DNA of 64,000 nt from VBDM01 sp035317085 (GCA_035317085.1 DATHHS010000216.1:13352-77351), one strand, 5' to 3'. Positions 1 through 8,035 are shown, counted from the stretch's first letter. Made by a program: numbers and translations. The notes: generated by a model from the sequence alone, not told the origin.

Positions 1-198
1 CTTGGTGCGGCAAACGCGCCGGACGTAATCGGCGGGCAACTCGCCCGGCAACTGCGACTCGTCGACGTCGGAACCGCGCGTCGGGTTCTCGCGCAGCACC
101 AGCACTTCGAACGAAACGCCGATTTGCTTCAGCAGTTCGCGCCGCCGCGGACTTCGCGAGGCGAGGTAGATCCGGGTCTTCGCAGGGTTCTTGATCAT
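1..198 (-). CDS. maf: Maf-like nucleoside triphosphate pyrophosphatase, N-terminal part (cut by window edge)
   Basis: The first 66 codons are present, starting at ATG 198 and running off the left edge. The residues YLASRSPRRRELLKQIG near the N-terminus are the Maf/Ham1-superfamily signature (S-x-SPRR-x-ELL), which forms the nucleotide-binding loop. Family members hydrolyse dTTP/UTP or methylated nucleotides and act as house-cleaning enzymes in the cytoplasm. The start codon overlaps the rlmH stop in an ATGA arrangement, so it is the last visible gene of the proA-nadD-rsfS-rlmH-maf run. The C-terminal part, which distinguishes the Maf subfamilies, is not in the window, so the substrate cannot be stated. 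Confidence 0.93.
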   Translation of the reverse strand, partial: MIKNPAKTRIYLASRSPRRRELLKQIGVSFEVLVLRENPTRGSDVDESQLPGELPADYVRRVCRTK

Positions 199-665
199 TC
201 GCGATGGTAAGGGTGGCGGTTGAGGATGGAGCTCGCGCGGTAGAGCTGTTCGGCAAGCAGCACGCGCGCGAGCCCGTGCGGCAGCGTCATGGCAGAAACC
301 CGCATGAGCGGACCGGCGCCGCTCTTCACCTCGGGCGCGAGACCATCCGCGCCGCCGATGACAAAAGCGATATCGCGCCCGTCCTGGCGCCGCGCGGCCA
401 GCCAGCGCGCAAGCTCGGCGGTCGTGAATTCACGCCCGCGCTCGTCTAGCGCGACGCGGGACGCTTCGCGAGGCAGCGCGCGCGCGATGCGCCCGGCTTC
501 CGCTTCGAGCAGCTGTAGCGTCGATTTGCCGCTCGTACGCGGCTCGGGACGGACTTCGATCAGCTCGATCTTCATGTCGCGGGGCATGCGCTTCGCGTAG
601 TCGTGGAAGGCTTCGTCGACCCAGCCGGGCATTTTCGTTCCTACCGCAATAATCAGGAGCTTCAC
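195..665 (-). CDS. rlmH: 23S rRNA (pseudouridine1915-N3)-methyltransferase RlmH
   Basis: 156 residues, the usual length for this family (YbeA, SPOUT superfamily). It methylates pseudouridine 1915 in helix 69 of 23S rRNA on the assembled 70S ribosome, using S-adenosylmethionine. The N-terminus MKLLIIAVGTKMPGWV, the central FVIGGADGL loop and the C-terminal LAEQLYRASSILNRHPYHRE are characteristic; the glycine-rich loop and C-terminal tail form the trefoil-knot SAM site. The start is GTG at 665. The gene follows rsfS, another ribosome factor, and overlaps maf by 4 bases, so it is probably translated within the same operon. Confidence 0.97.
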   Translation of the reverse strand: MKLLIIAVGTKMPGWVDEAFHDYAKRMPRDMKIELIEVRPEPRTSGKSTLQLLEAEAGRIARALPREASRVALDERGREFTTAELARWLAARRQDGRDIAFVIGGADGLAPEVKSGAGPLMRVSAMTLPHGLARVLLAEQLYRASSILNRHPYHRE

Positions 666-699
666 GAACCTGCCTAGCGGCGGGCAAGCACGAACGATT

Positions 700-1077
700 T
701 CATTTGCCGCGCGCCGGAGCCGCCTTCCGCCGGGCGCGCGCCTTGCGGGGCTTGGGCTGATCCCACAGCTCCTCGAGATTGTAGTGCGAGCGTATCGCCG
801 GCTGCATGATATGCACCACGATGTCGCCCAGGTCGATCAGCACCCAGTCGCCGCCGTCCTCGCCCTCCACGCCGTACACCCGGCCGCCCGCCGATCTTGT
901 TTTCTCCTGGACGTGGCTCGCGAGCGACTTCAGCTGGCGGGCGGAGTCCGCGCTCGCGATGATCACGCGGTCGAACATCGAGGTGAGGTGGGTCACGTCG
1001 AAGACTTCGACCTCGCGCGCCTTGATTTCATCGAGCGCGGCGAGGGCCGCCTTCTGGAGCTTGCGAACGTCGATCAT
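700..1077 (-). CDS. rsfS: Ribosome silencing factor RsfS
   Basis: 125 residues from ATG 1077. RsfS (DUF143/Iojap family) binds ribosomal protein L14 and blocks joining of the 30S and 50S subunits when nutrients are short. The protein begins MIDVRKLQKAALAALDEIKA and contains the conserved core DVTHLTSMFDRVIIASADS followed by GDWVLIDLGDIVVHIM. After the domain there is a basic tail rich in Lys and Arg (about the last 20 residues) that may contact rRNA. The start overlaps the nadD stop as ATGA, so nadD-rsfS are translationally coupled, the arrangement seen in many proteobacteria. Confidence 0.96.
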   Translation of the reverse strand: MIDVRKLQKAALAALDEIKAREVEVFDVTHLTSMFDRVIIASADSARQLKSLASHVQEKTRSAGGRVYGVEGEDGGDWVLIDLGDIVVHIMQPAIRSHYNLEELWDQPKPRKARARRKAAPARGK

Positions 1078-1739
1078 CAGGAGGCGCCGTTCTCCTTGGC
1101 GTACAGTCCGTGGGCCTCGATGTAGTCGAGGACGGCGGAGGGCAGCAGATAGCGTGGGCTGCGCGCCTGGGCGAAGTGCGCGCGGATGGCGCTCGCGGAG
1201 ATGTCGAGCGCCGTGGTGCCATAGGTGGCGACGCTTCCCCCCGGCCGCTCGCGCAGGGCGTCGGGCGTGCCGGCGCGCTTGCGCCATTCGGCGGCGAGCG
1301 CGGCGGGCATTCCGCCCGGGGTGAGCGAGTGCCCGGGACGCTGCGCGACGAAAATGTGCGCGAGATCGAACAGGTCGCGCCAGCGCAGCCACGCGGTGAG
1401 GCTGCGAAAGGCGTCGGTGCCGAGCAGGAGCACGATCGAGCGCTTCGGTCCGAGCTCACCGCGCAGCCGCTCTAGCGTCTCGACGGTATAGCTGGGCGCC
1501 GTCGTGCGGGTCTCCGCGTCGTCCAGCTCGAACAAGGGATTTCTTTCGATGGCGAGTCGCGTCATTTCGAGGCGGTGCGCCGCACCTGCCATGGGCGCGA
1601 CGCGATGCCAGGGCTGGCCGGCGGGGACCCAGCGCACCAGCTCCAGGCCCAGGATTTCGGAGGCTTCCTGGGCGAGGCGCAGGTGCCCGAAGTGCACCGG
1701 GTCGAAGGTTCCGCCCATGATGCCGATGGGAGCGCTCAT
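1077..1739 (-). CDS. nadD: Nicotinate-nucleotide adenylyltransferase
   Basis: 220 residues from ATG 1739; an in-frame codon seven positions upstream exists, but the family starts right before IGIMGGTFDPVHFGH. NadD transfers AMP from ATP to nicotinate mononucleotide, giving deamido-NAD in NAD synthesis. The GGTFDPVHFGHLRLA motif is the nucleotidyltransferase HxGH-type site, and ISASAIRAHFAQ near the C-terminus corresponds to the ISSTxxR motif that contacts the ATP phosphates. It lies 72 bases after proA on the same strand and overlaps rsfS downstream. Confidence 0.96.
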   Translation of the reverse strand: MSAPIGIMGGTFDPVHFGHLRLAQEASEILGLELVRWVPAGQPWHRVAPMAGAAHRLEMTRLAIERNPLFELDDAETRTTAPSYTVETLERLRGELGPKRSIVLLLGTDAFRSLTAWLRWRDLFDLAHIFVAQRPGHSLTPGGMPAALAAEWRKRAGTPDALRERPGGSVATYGTTALDISASAIRAHFAQARSPRYLLPSAVLDYIEAHGLYAKENGAS

Positions 1740-1811
1740 TGGCGCTCCGCGCTCAAGCACGATTTCGTGGAACCAGACAGGGCGGCGATCGGGAAGTTCT
1801 TCAGAGTGGCC

Positions 1812-3080
1812 TCAGCTGCGAACCTGGCCGCTGCCGAAGACCACGTATTTCTGCGACGTGAGGCCTTCCAGGCCCACCGGACCGCGCGCGTGCAGCTTGT
1901 CGGTGGAGATGCCGATCTCGGCGCCCAGGCCGTATTCGAAGCCGTCGGCGAAGCGCGTCGAGGCGTTCACCAGCACCGAGCTCGAATCGACTTCGCGCAG
2001 AAAACGCTTCGCATGTGCCTCGTCCTCGGTGACGATGGCGTCGGTGTGCTGCGAGCCGTATTTGCCGATGTGGGCGATCGCCGCATCCAGATCCTTTACC
2101 ACCCGCACCGCGAGAATGGGCGCGAGGTACTCGGCGTACCAGTCTTCCTCGGTCGCGGGTTTCATCGCGGGAACGAGCTTGCGCGCGGCCTCGTCACCGC
2201 GCAGCTCCACGCCTTTTTCGAGGTAGACCTTGGCGAGCTTCGGCAGCACCCTGGGCGCAATCGCTTCGTTGACGAGCAGCGTCTCCATCGCATTGCAGAC
2301 GGCGTAACGCTGCGTCTTGGCGTTGTCGGCGATGCGGATCGCCTTTTCGATATCGGCGCGCTCGTCGATGTAGACGTGGCACACGCCGTCCAGGTGCTTG
2401 ATCATCGGGATGCGCGATTCGCGCATCACCCGCTCGATCAGGTCCTTGCCGCCGCGCGGCACGATGATGTCCACGTACTCGTTCATCGAGAGCAGCTGGC
2501 CGACCGCGGCGCGGTCCGCGGTCGCGATCACCTGGACCGCGTCCTCGGGGAGACCCGCCGTGCGCAAGCCTTCGTGCACGCAGGCGGCGATCGCGATGTT
2601 CGAGCGCACCGACTCCGAACCGCCCCGCAGGATGCAGGCGTTGCCCGCCTTCAGGCACAGCGCCGCGGCGTCGGCGGTCACGTTGGGGCGCGATTCATAG
2701 ATGATCCCGATCACGCCGAGCGGGACGCGCATCCTTCCCACCTTGATGCCCGAAGGCTGTTCACGCAATTCGCTGACCTCGCCGACCGGGTCGGGAAGCT
2801 TCGCGACCTGCTCCACGCCCTCGGCCATGGCTTCGATGCTTTTGCCGGTCAAGGTGAGGCGGTCGATGAAGGCCGGGGCCTTGCCGGCAACGCGCGCGGC
2901 CTGCAGGTCTTCCGCATTCGCTGCGAGAAGCTTCTTCGCGTCGCGCCTCATGGCCTTAGCGGCAGCGACAAGCGCGCGGTTCTTGGCTGCCGTGTCCGCG
3001 CGCGCGACCTCGCGCGCAGCAATGCGGGCGCGCATGCCGATCTCGAGCACGTAGGACTTGATGTCCGAAGGAGCGTTCAT
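1812..3080 (-). CDS. proA: Gamma-glutamyl phosphate reductase
   Basis: 422 residues from ATG 3080 (MNAPSDIKSYVLEIG). The frame stays open for 32 codons upstream, but that stretch has no family similarity. ProA reduces gamma-glutamyl phosphate with NADPH to glutamate semialdehyde in proline synthesis. The substrate and cofactor region reads PLGVIGIIYESRPNVTADAAALCLKAGNA, and the catalytic Cys lies in AVCNAMETLLV (about residue 261). Length and motifs are normal. The gene is divergent from glnE across 94 bases. proC, the last step of the pathway, is also in this window (12568-13383). Confidence 0.97.
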   Translation of the reverse strand: MNAPSDIKSYVLEIGMRARIAAREVARADTAAKNRALVAAAKAMRRDAKKLLAANAEDLQAARVAGKAPAFIDRLTLTGKSIEAMAEGVEQVAKLPDPVGEVSELREQPSGIKVGRMRVPLGVIGIIYESRPNVTADAAALCLKAGNACILRGGSESVRSNIAIAACVHEGLRTAGLPEDAVQVIATADRAAVGQLLSMNEYVDIIVPRGGKDLIERVMRESRIPMIKHLDGVCHVYIDERADIEKAIRIADNAKTQRYAVCNAMETLLVNEAIAPRVLPKLAKVYLEKGVELRGDEAARKLVPAMKPATEEDWYAEYLAPILAVRVVKDLDAAIAHIGKYGSQHTDAIVTEDEAHAKRFLREVDSSSVLVNASTRFADGFEYGLGAEIGISTDKLHARGPVGLEGLTSQKYVVFGSGQVRS

Positions 3081-3130
3081 CTGGCGAATCTTACCCTCCC
3101 CCGCCGGGGCATGCAGCCAAACGCGTCCGG

Positions 3131-3160
3131 GCGCCACTACTTGCGGGCGCGCGCCACTAC
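3131..3160. repeat. Two copies of a 10-bp direct repeat in the proA/glnE divergent region
   Basis: GCGCCACTAC occurs at 3131-3140 and again at 3151-3160, so the copies start 20 bases (about two helical turns) apart. The second copy runs into TACAAT (3158-3163), which resembles a -10 box but lies only about 11 bases before the glnE start. The spacing would suit a dimeric regulator, but no known operator is recognised and chance in GC-rich sequence is possible. Confidence 0.35.
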
Positions 3161-3174
3161 AATAGCCAGGACGC

Positions 3175-5805
3175 ATGGACCCGCTCGAATACTCCCGCTA
3201 CGCCCGGCAGCTCGTCGCGGCAACGCCGGATCTGCGCGAAGAGCTGGAGCGGGCGCGGGATTCCGGCTGGACGCGCGACGCCATGCAAAGCTTCCTGCGC
3301 GAGCGCGGCGACGGGGACGAAGCCTTCCTGCATTCCGGACTGCGGAAGCTGCGCCAGCGCGTGCTTCTGCGCACGATGGCGCGCGATCTTTCAGGGCACG
3401 CCGGTCTCGACGAAGTGTGCGGAACGATGTCCGTACTCGCCGTGGTCGCCATCGAAGCGTCGCTGGCGTATCTCGAGCCGCGGATGCCAGACGGGCCGTA
3501 TCCGGGCCTTGTCGTGGTCGGAATGGGGAAACTGGGCGGAGGCGAGCTCAATGTATCCTCCGACGTCGATCTGGTTTTCCTTTATCCGGAAGGAGGGGAA
3601 TCCGACGGTAGCGGGCGGGAGGGTGACCTCGATCTCTTCACGCGTCTCGGGCGCCGGCTCATAGCCGCGCTGGGCGAGCCCACTGAGGACGGTTTCGTTT
3701 TTCGGGTCGACATGCGACTGCGTCCCTGGGGCGACTCCGGGGCGCTCGTCACGAGTTTCGACGCGCTCGAGGAATATTTTGTCACGCAGGGACGGGAATG
3801 GGAGCGCTACGCATGGATCAAGGCGCGGGCGCTCGGGTCCGAAGGCGAGAATGCCGCGCTCGCCGCCATCGTGCGCCCGTTCGTGTATCGCAAGTATCTC
3901 GACTATGGCTCGTTCGCGGCGATGCGCGAGCTGCACGCGCAGATCCGCGAAGAAGTGGCGCGCAGGGAGCTGACCGACCAGATCAAGCTCGGACCGGGAG
4001 GCATCCGCGAGATCGAGTTCATCGCGCAGGTGTTTCAGCTGATCCGCGGCGGGCGCGACCCGACGCTGCAAATCCGCCCGACGCTCGCCGTGCTTGCGCT
4101 GCTCGCGCAGAGGAAGCTGCTTCCCGAAGCCGTGGTGCGCGAGCTCTCCGAGGCCTACGTGTTCCTGCGGCGCCTGGAGCACCGGCTGCAATACCTGGAC
4201 GACGCGCAGACGCACGAGCTGCCGGAGGGCACGGAGGACCGCTCGCTCGTTGCCCGGGCGATGGGTTTCGATTCCTGGGAGGCTTTCCGCGCCGGGCTCG
4301 ATGCGCACCGGACCCGCGTGTCATCGCATTTCGAGGAGGTGTTCGCTGTCGAGGAGGCGCCGAAGCGTGCGCTCGCGCCCTTGTGGACGGATTCCGAGGA
4401 AACTGCGCAGCGTCTCGCACGCCTCGGTTTTCGCGACGCCGCGGGAACGGCAGCGCGCCTTGCGGCGGTGCGCTCGGGCGCGCGCTATCGCGGCCTGCCG
4501 CAGTCGAGCCGGGCCCGCTTCGACGCCCTGATTCCCAGAGTCATCGAGGAATCGGCGGCGCGGGAAGACCCGGACGCGACGCTCGCGCGTTCGCTGGAAC
4601 TTCTGGAAACGGTCAGCCGCCGCGCCGCTTATCTCGCCCTGCTCGACGAGCACCCGGCCGCGCTCGCGCGTCTCGCGCAACTCCTTGGCGCCTCGAGCTG
4701 GGCGGCGGAATATCTCAACCGGCATCCGATCGTGCTCGACGAGCTGCTCGACGCGCGCAGCTTGTTCGCGCGGCCGGACTGGAACGCTTTCGCGCAGGAC
4801 CTCAGGCTTCAGCTTGCGACCCGCCAGGGCGACGAGGAACGGCAGATGGACTGGCTGCGCGAGGCGCATCACGCGCAGGTCTTCCGCCTGCTCGCGCAGG
4901 ACCTGTCGGGCGTGCTCGGCGTCGAGCGGCTCGCCGACGACCTGTCCGACCTCGCCGACGTCATGCTCCAGGTGACCCTGGAGTTGTGCTGGATGCAGCT
5001 CCGCAACCGCCATCGCGACGAGCCGCGTTTTTCGATCGTCGGTTACGGCAAGCTCGGCGGCAAGGAACTGGGCTATGCGTCCGACCTCGATCTCATTTTT
5101 CTCTACGAAGATCCCGACGATCGTGCGCCGGAAATCTACGCGCGTCTCGCGCAGCGCCTGAGCCACTGGCTCACCAGCCGCACCGCGGCGGGCGTGCTGT
5201 TCGACATCGACCTGCGCCTGCGTCCCGAGGGCGAGAGCGGGTTCCTGGTGAGCTCGATCGAGGCTTTCCGGCGCTATCAGCGCGAATCGGCCTGGACCTG
5301 GGAGCACCAGGCGCTCACACGGGCGCGCTTTTGCGCGGGCGAGGCGACCGTGGGCGCCGGCTTCGAGACCGAGCGCAGGTTCGTGCTGCAGATGCCGCGG
5401 GACGAGCAGAAGCTGCGCGCGGACATCCTGTCGATGCGCGCGCGGATGCTCGAAAGCCATCCCAACGCGAGCGGATTATTCGACCTGAAGCACGACCGCG
5501 GCGGCATGATCGACATCGAATTCATCGTGCAAATGCTGGTGCTCGCTCATGCGCGCGAACGTCTCGAGCTCACCGCCAACGACGGCAACATCGCCCTCTT
5601 GAAACTGGCTGCGCGGCTCGCATTGATTCCGGGCGATTCCGCCGACGCGGTAGCCGACGCTTACCGCGAATTCCGCCGCAGGCAGCACCGGCTGCGGCTC
5701 AACGGCGCGAAGTTCGCGCGCGCGCCCTCGGAGCAGGTGCAGACCCACATCGATGCGACGCTCGCGCTGTGGCGGCGGGTGTTTGGAAACGATCCCGCCA
5801 ACTGA
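3175..5805 (+). CDS. glnE: Bifunctional glutamine synthetase adenylyltransferase/deadenylyltransferase
   Basis: 876 residues. GlnE controls glutamine synthetase by adding or removing AMP, in response to PII and glutamine. Two nucleotidyltransferase domains are visible: GMGKLGGGELNVSSDVDLVF near residue 115 (deadenylylase half) and GYGKLGGKELGYASDLDLIF near residue 622 (adenylylase half). Both keep the G-x11-D-x-D metal motif. The predicted N-terminus is shorter than in E. coli GlnE (about 946 residues), missing much of the helical extension; no upstream in-frame start near a better ribosome site was seen. AGGA at 3167-3170 precedes the ATG. The gene stands alone, facing away from proA. Confidence 0.96.
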   Translation: MDPLEYSRYARQLVAATPDLREELERARDSGWTRDAMQSFLRERGDGDEAFLHSGLRKLRQRVLLRTMARDLSGHAGLDEVCGTMSVLAVVAIEASLAYLEPRMPDGPYPGLVVVGMGKLGGGELNVSSDVDLVFLYPEGGESDGSGREGDLDLFTRLGRRLIAALGEPTEDGFVFRVDMRLRPWGDSGALVTSFDALEEYFVTQGREWERYAWIKARALGSEGENAALAAIVRPFVYRKYLDYGSFAAMRELHAQIREEVARRELTDQIKLGPGGIREIEFIAQVFQLIRGGRDPTLQIRPTLAVLALLAQRKLLPEAVVRELSEAYVFLRRLEHRLQYLDDAQTHELPEGTEDRSLVARAMGFDSWEAFRAGLDAHRTRVSSHFEEVFAVEEAPKRALAPLWTDSEETAQRLARLGFRDAAGTAARLAAVRSGARYRGLPQSSRARFDALIPRVIEESAAREDPDATLARSLELLETVSRRAAYLALLDEHPAALARLAQLLGASSWAAEYLNRHPIVLDELLDARSLFARPDWNAFAQDLRLQLATRQGDEERQMDWLREAHHAQVFRLLAQDLSGVLGVERLADDLSDLADVMLQVTLELCWMQLRNRHRDEPRFSIVGYGKLGGKELGYASDLDLIFLYEDPDDRAPEIYARLAQRLSHWLTSRTAAGVLFDIDLRLRPEGESGFLVSSIEAFRRYQRESAWTWEHQALTRARFCAGEATVGAGFETERRFVLQMPRDEQKLRADILSMRARMLESHPNASGLFDLKHDRGGMIDIEFIVQMLVLAHARERLELTANDGNIALLKLAARLALIPGDSADAVADAYREFRRRQHRLRLNGAKFARAPSEQVQTHIDATLALWRRVFGNDPAN

Positions 5806-6042
5806 CGTCCTCGAGCGGTCACTTTCTCAGATAGCCTGGCCCGCGACACCTGAGTCCCAACGTCGTCGTTTACCGACCCGAGCGAGGAGGTGAAGCCCGC
5901 GTGCTCGGGTCCGGCGCGGCTTGTCGGGTCGCTGATTCTTCGATGACTTGGATACCGTTTTCCACACACCAGTCCCTCAGTGCGTTTTCGATTGACTCGG
6001 CCTCGTACTTGTACCACGGAGGCCGTCCGCTGGGACGAAGGA
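5806..6042. other. Intergenic stretch at the left edge of the accessory island
   Basis: 237 bases between the glnE stop and the DUF6151 gene stop. No gene with a usable start codon is supported. A 7-bp stem (CGGCCTC/GAGGCCG, 5998-6004 with 6019-6025, 14-base loop) lies just after the DUF6151 gene on its strand and could be a terminator or a decayed cassette recombination site. No GTTRRRY half-site closes it. This is where the chromosome backbone probably meets the integron remnant. Confidence 0.4.
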
Positions 6043-6642
6043 TTAGACGGCACTGGTGACACGAGTACGTTCGGCCTCGGTCAATACCTGCGGCTGCCTG
6101 ATTGGGGTGCCTGAATCCGCGACGAAGAAGGGATTGCGTTTGTAGTTGCCGCTTATGCGCGCGGCGATCACGGACCTCATGATTTTCAGCAAGGCTACGA
6201 AATTGCTCATCGGTATGGAATTCACCTGACCTTTCGCAGACTTCGTTTGCAGCACCATCCGCACAGGGCCAAAAGAATCTTGCAGCGAGGGCGCACGCTT
6301 GGCCAGGCAGCTATGAATCAAGCCTACGTATGAAGTCTTGAAGTCCCGGGGAGTGTTTCCGATGGGTGTGTTGCAGCAACTGGTGTACCAACGCAGGAGC
6401 CCATGGTCAGACAAGGACATGCAAACGAGCGCCTCCAGCCCCTGCGTAAAGTGCACGTGCTTGGGGAGCGTGGCAACAATTTCAGTTCCACCCAGTTCGT
6501 TCAGCACTGCATCGCCCGGGCGTTCAAGAAAGTGGGCAAAAGCTTGGCAGTCCTTGCAGTAGCAAACGCCCCTATTCGCCATGTCAGGAGGACTAACGTA
6601 ACCTTTTAGCGTGCCGCATTGGCACTGCAGCGGATGGTTCAT
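6043..6642 (-). CDS. DUF6151 family protein (GFA-like zinc-binding fold), probable integron cassette gene
   Basis: 199 residues from ATG 6642. The protein starts MNHPLQCQCGTLKGYVSPP and continues with VCYCKDCQAFAHF and YTSCCNTPIGNTP. The paired cysteines (CxC, CxxC, CC) match the GFA (glutathione-dependent formaldehyde-activating-like) zinc fold, and the order matches what I recall of the DUF6151 group. The function is unknown. Context suggests a gene cassette: the start lies about 40 bases after a GTTAGGC half-site (minus strand, 6679-6685) and the stop codon TAA sits in GTCTAAT, close to the RYYYAAC consensus where cassette genes often end. Base composition is lower in GC than that of glnE or pilU. 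Confidence 0.85.
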   Translation of the reverse strand: MNHPLQCQCGTLKGYVSPPDMANRGVCYCKDCQAFAHFLERPGDAVLNELGGTEIVATLPKHVHFTQGLEALVCMSLSDHGLLRWYTSCCNTPIGNTPRDFKTSYVGLIHSCLAKRAPSLQDSFGPVRMVLQTKSAKGQVNSIPMSNFVALLKIMRSVIAARISGNYKRNPFFVADSGTPIRQPQVLTEAERTRVTSAV

Positions 6643-6678
6643 TCGGCGTAGGCTACACTCACGTGGGGAGTTTGTGCC

Positions 6679-6685
6679 GCCTAAC
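6679..6685 (-). other. attC half-site (GTTAGGC) at the start of the DUF6151 cassette; left junction of the IS
   Basis: The minus strand reads GTTAGGC here, an exact fit to the integron core consensus GTTRRRY where cassettes are joined. The plus-strand bases CTAAC (6681-6685) recur at 8038-8042 on the other side of the inserted IS element. The first seven bases of the IS, GAATGAA, follow directly. Confidence 0.6.
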
Positions 6686-6692
6686 GAATGAA

Positions 6693-6704
6693 AGGGACTT
6701 CCCC
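6693..6704 (+). repeat. Left subterminal inverted repeat of the IS1111-group element
   Basis: AGGGACTTCCCC. It pairs with the reverse complement of 8016-8027 (AAGGACTTCCCC), 11 of 12 bases identical. It is preceded by 7 bases (GAATGAA) between the repeat and the attC-derived CTAAC. Confidence 0.85.
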
Positions 6705-6789
6705 TACTCGAAGCGGGTTGTGGCCCGCACGGCATCGAAGTGCCAAGATTGAGTTTGCGTTGTTCAATCTGATAACGAGAGGGGAAGTC

Positions 6790-7794
6790 ATGGAAAAGGT
6801 TACTACGTTGGGGATCGATCTGGCAAAGAGTGTGTTCTCGCTGCACGGGGTGGATGGTGCGGGTCGCGTGGTGCTCAGGCGCACGGTGCGCCGCGATCAG
6901 CTGCTTGGGGCGGTGGCGGCCTTGCCGCCGTGTCTGATCGGCATGGAGGCGTGTTCGGGGGCGCACGAGTGGGGCCGGCGGTTCCAGGAGTTGGGGCACA
7001 CGGTGCGGCTGATGGCGCCCAAGTTCGTGGCCCCGTACAGAAAGAGCGGCAAGAACGACGGCAACGACGCCGAGGCGATCTGCGAAGCAGTGACGCGGCC
7101 GAACATGCGTTTCGTGCCGGTGAAGTCCCTCGAGCAGCAGGCGCTGCTGGCAATGCACCGGGTCCGGCAGGGGTTTGTGGTGGAGAGGACCGCGATTATC
7201 AACCGGCTGCGGGGCTTGCTCTGTGAATTCGGCGTGGTGCTGCCGCTGCGCTCGGTGACCGTGCGCCGCCAGGCGGCTGCCGCGGCGGAGAACCTGCCCG
7301 AGCTCGCGCGTCGCGCAATCGGCGATCTGCTCGAGCAGCTGCGCTCACTCGATGAACGCATCGGTGGCTACGACCGGGAGATCGAAGCCCAGGCCAAACT
7401 GTGCGAGCCGGCGCAGCGTCTGATGAAGATCCGCGGCATCGGGCCCACCACGGCGCTGGCCATCGTGGCCACGGTGGGCAACGCGCGCGAGTTCAAGAAC
7501 GGCCGGCAGTTCGCCGCCTGGATTGGCCTGACTCCGAGCCAGTACTCCACCGGCGGCAAGCCGCGCCTGGGGCACATCAGCAAGCGCGGGGACGCCTACC
7601 TTCGCAATCTGCTCGTGCAAGGCGCGCGTTCGGTTTTGAATAGCGCCGGCAGGCACCCGGACCGCATGTCGCGCTGGGTCCTCGATCTGCAGCCGCGCCG
7701 CGGCTACTATCGAACGCTGGTTGCGATTGCCAACAAGAACGCGCGCATCGCATGGGCGTTGCTCGCCAAGGGCGAATCCATGCGCTCGGCATGA
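6790..7794 (+). CDS. IS110-family (IS1111 group) DEDD transposase
   Basis: 334 residues from ATG 6790 (MEKVTTLGIDLAKSVFSLHG). The N-terminal RuvC-like DEDD domain shows D10 (GIDLAK), E53 (IGMEACSG), D90 and D93 (KNDGNDAEA). The C-terminal Transposase_20 domain contains IRGIGPTTALAIVA and the conserved Ser region LGHISKRGDAYLRNLL. IS110 recombinases cut and rejoin DNA using a structured noncoding RNA from their own ends as target guide. The frame is intact with no frameshift, so the element may still be active. GAGAGGGGAAG just upstream is a plausible ribosome site. The left inverted repeat lies about 85 bases upstream. Confidence 0.97.
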   Translation: MEKVTTLGIDLAKSVFSLHGVDGAGRVVLRRTVRRDQLLGAVAALPPCLIGMEACSGAHEWGRRFQELGHTVRLMAPKFVAPYRKSGKNDGNDAEAICEAVTRPNMRFVPVKSLEQQALLAMHRVRQGFVVERTAIINRLRGLLCEFGVVLPLRSVTVRRQAAAAAENLPELARRAIGDLLEQLRSLDERIGGYDREIEAQAKLCEPAQRLMKIRGIGPTTALAIVATVGNAREFKNGRQFAAWIGLTPSQYSTGGKPRLGHISKRGDAYLRNLLVQGARSVLNSAGRHPDRMSRWVLDLQPRRGYYRTLVAIANKNARIAWALLAKGESMRSA

Positions 7795-8015
7795 ACGCAC
7801 CCATCCGCTAAAGACTGCAATTGTCGATGACGAAACGGTCAAACCGGTGCCCGGAGAACCTGATCAAACACGACGGCAGCAACTCATGCCGACTAACGAG
7901 AGAGGTCCGGGCATGCGGCTTTCATCGGGGCCAGAGCATTCAATGCTCACAAACAGGCCGGTTATAGTGACGCAGTCCGTTCTTCCATCGGCACAAACGC
8001 TTCCGTTGCGGAAAC
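7795..8015 (+). ncRNA. Candidate seekRNA/bridge RNA region in the 3' noncoding end of the IS
   Basis: 221 bases between the transposase stop and the right inverted repeat, with no gene. IS1111-group elements are known to encode the guide RNA in this position. Small hairpins are visible: GAGCA/TGCTC at 7934-7938 and 7944-7948, and TTCCG/CGGAA at 8001-8005 and 8009-8013. TGCCGACTAACGA (7887-7899) matches the left insertion junction TGCCGCCTAACGA (6675-6687) at 12 of 13 bases, as expected for a target guide. CGGCACAAAC (7989-7998) is the reverse complement of the left flank at 6670-6679. Exact RNA ends cannot be determined from sequence alone. Confidence 0.5.
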
Positions 8016-8027
8016 GGGGAAGTCCTT
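8016..8027 (-). repeat. Right subterminal inverted repeat of the IS1111-group element
   Basis: The plus strand reads GGGGAAGTCCTT, the inverted partner of 6693-6704 with one mismatch. It is followed by ATAGTCCCGG and then the CTAAC that begins the attC-like site. Confidence 0.85.
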
Positions 8028-8035
8028 ATAGTCCC

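Noticed and set aside
3158..3163. TACAAT as a -10 box for glnE
   Set aside because: It is only about 11 bases from the ATG and overlaps the space needed for the ribosome site; no -35 at proper spacing was found.
5661..6062. A 133-codon minus-strand frame across the glnE end
   Set aside because: It lies largely antisense to the conserved end of glnE and has the Arg/Ser/Pro-rich composition of a shadow frame.
5870..6250. A long open minus-strand frame overlapping the end of the DUF6151 gene and continuing beyond its stop (with ...SIENALRDWCVENGIQVIEE...)
   Set aside because: It has no ATG, GTG or TTG in reach and shares most of its length with a well-supported gene in another frame. The part past the DUF6151 stop looks protein-like but is only about 57 codons, so it is kept as intergenic.
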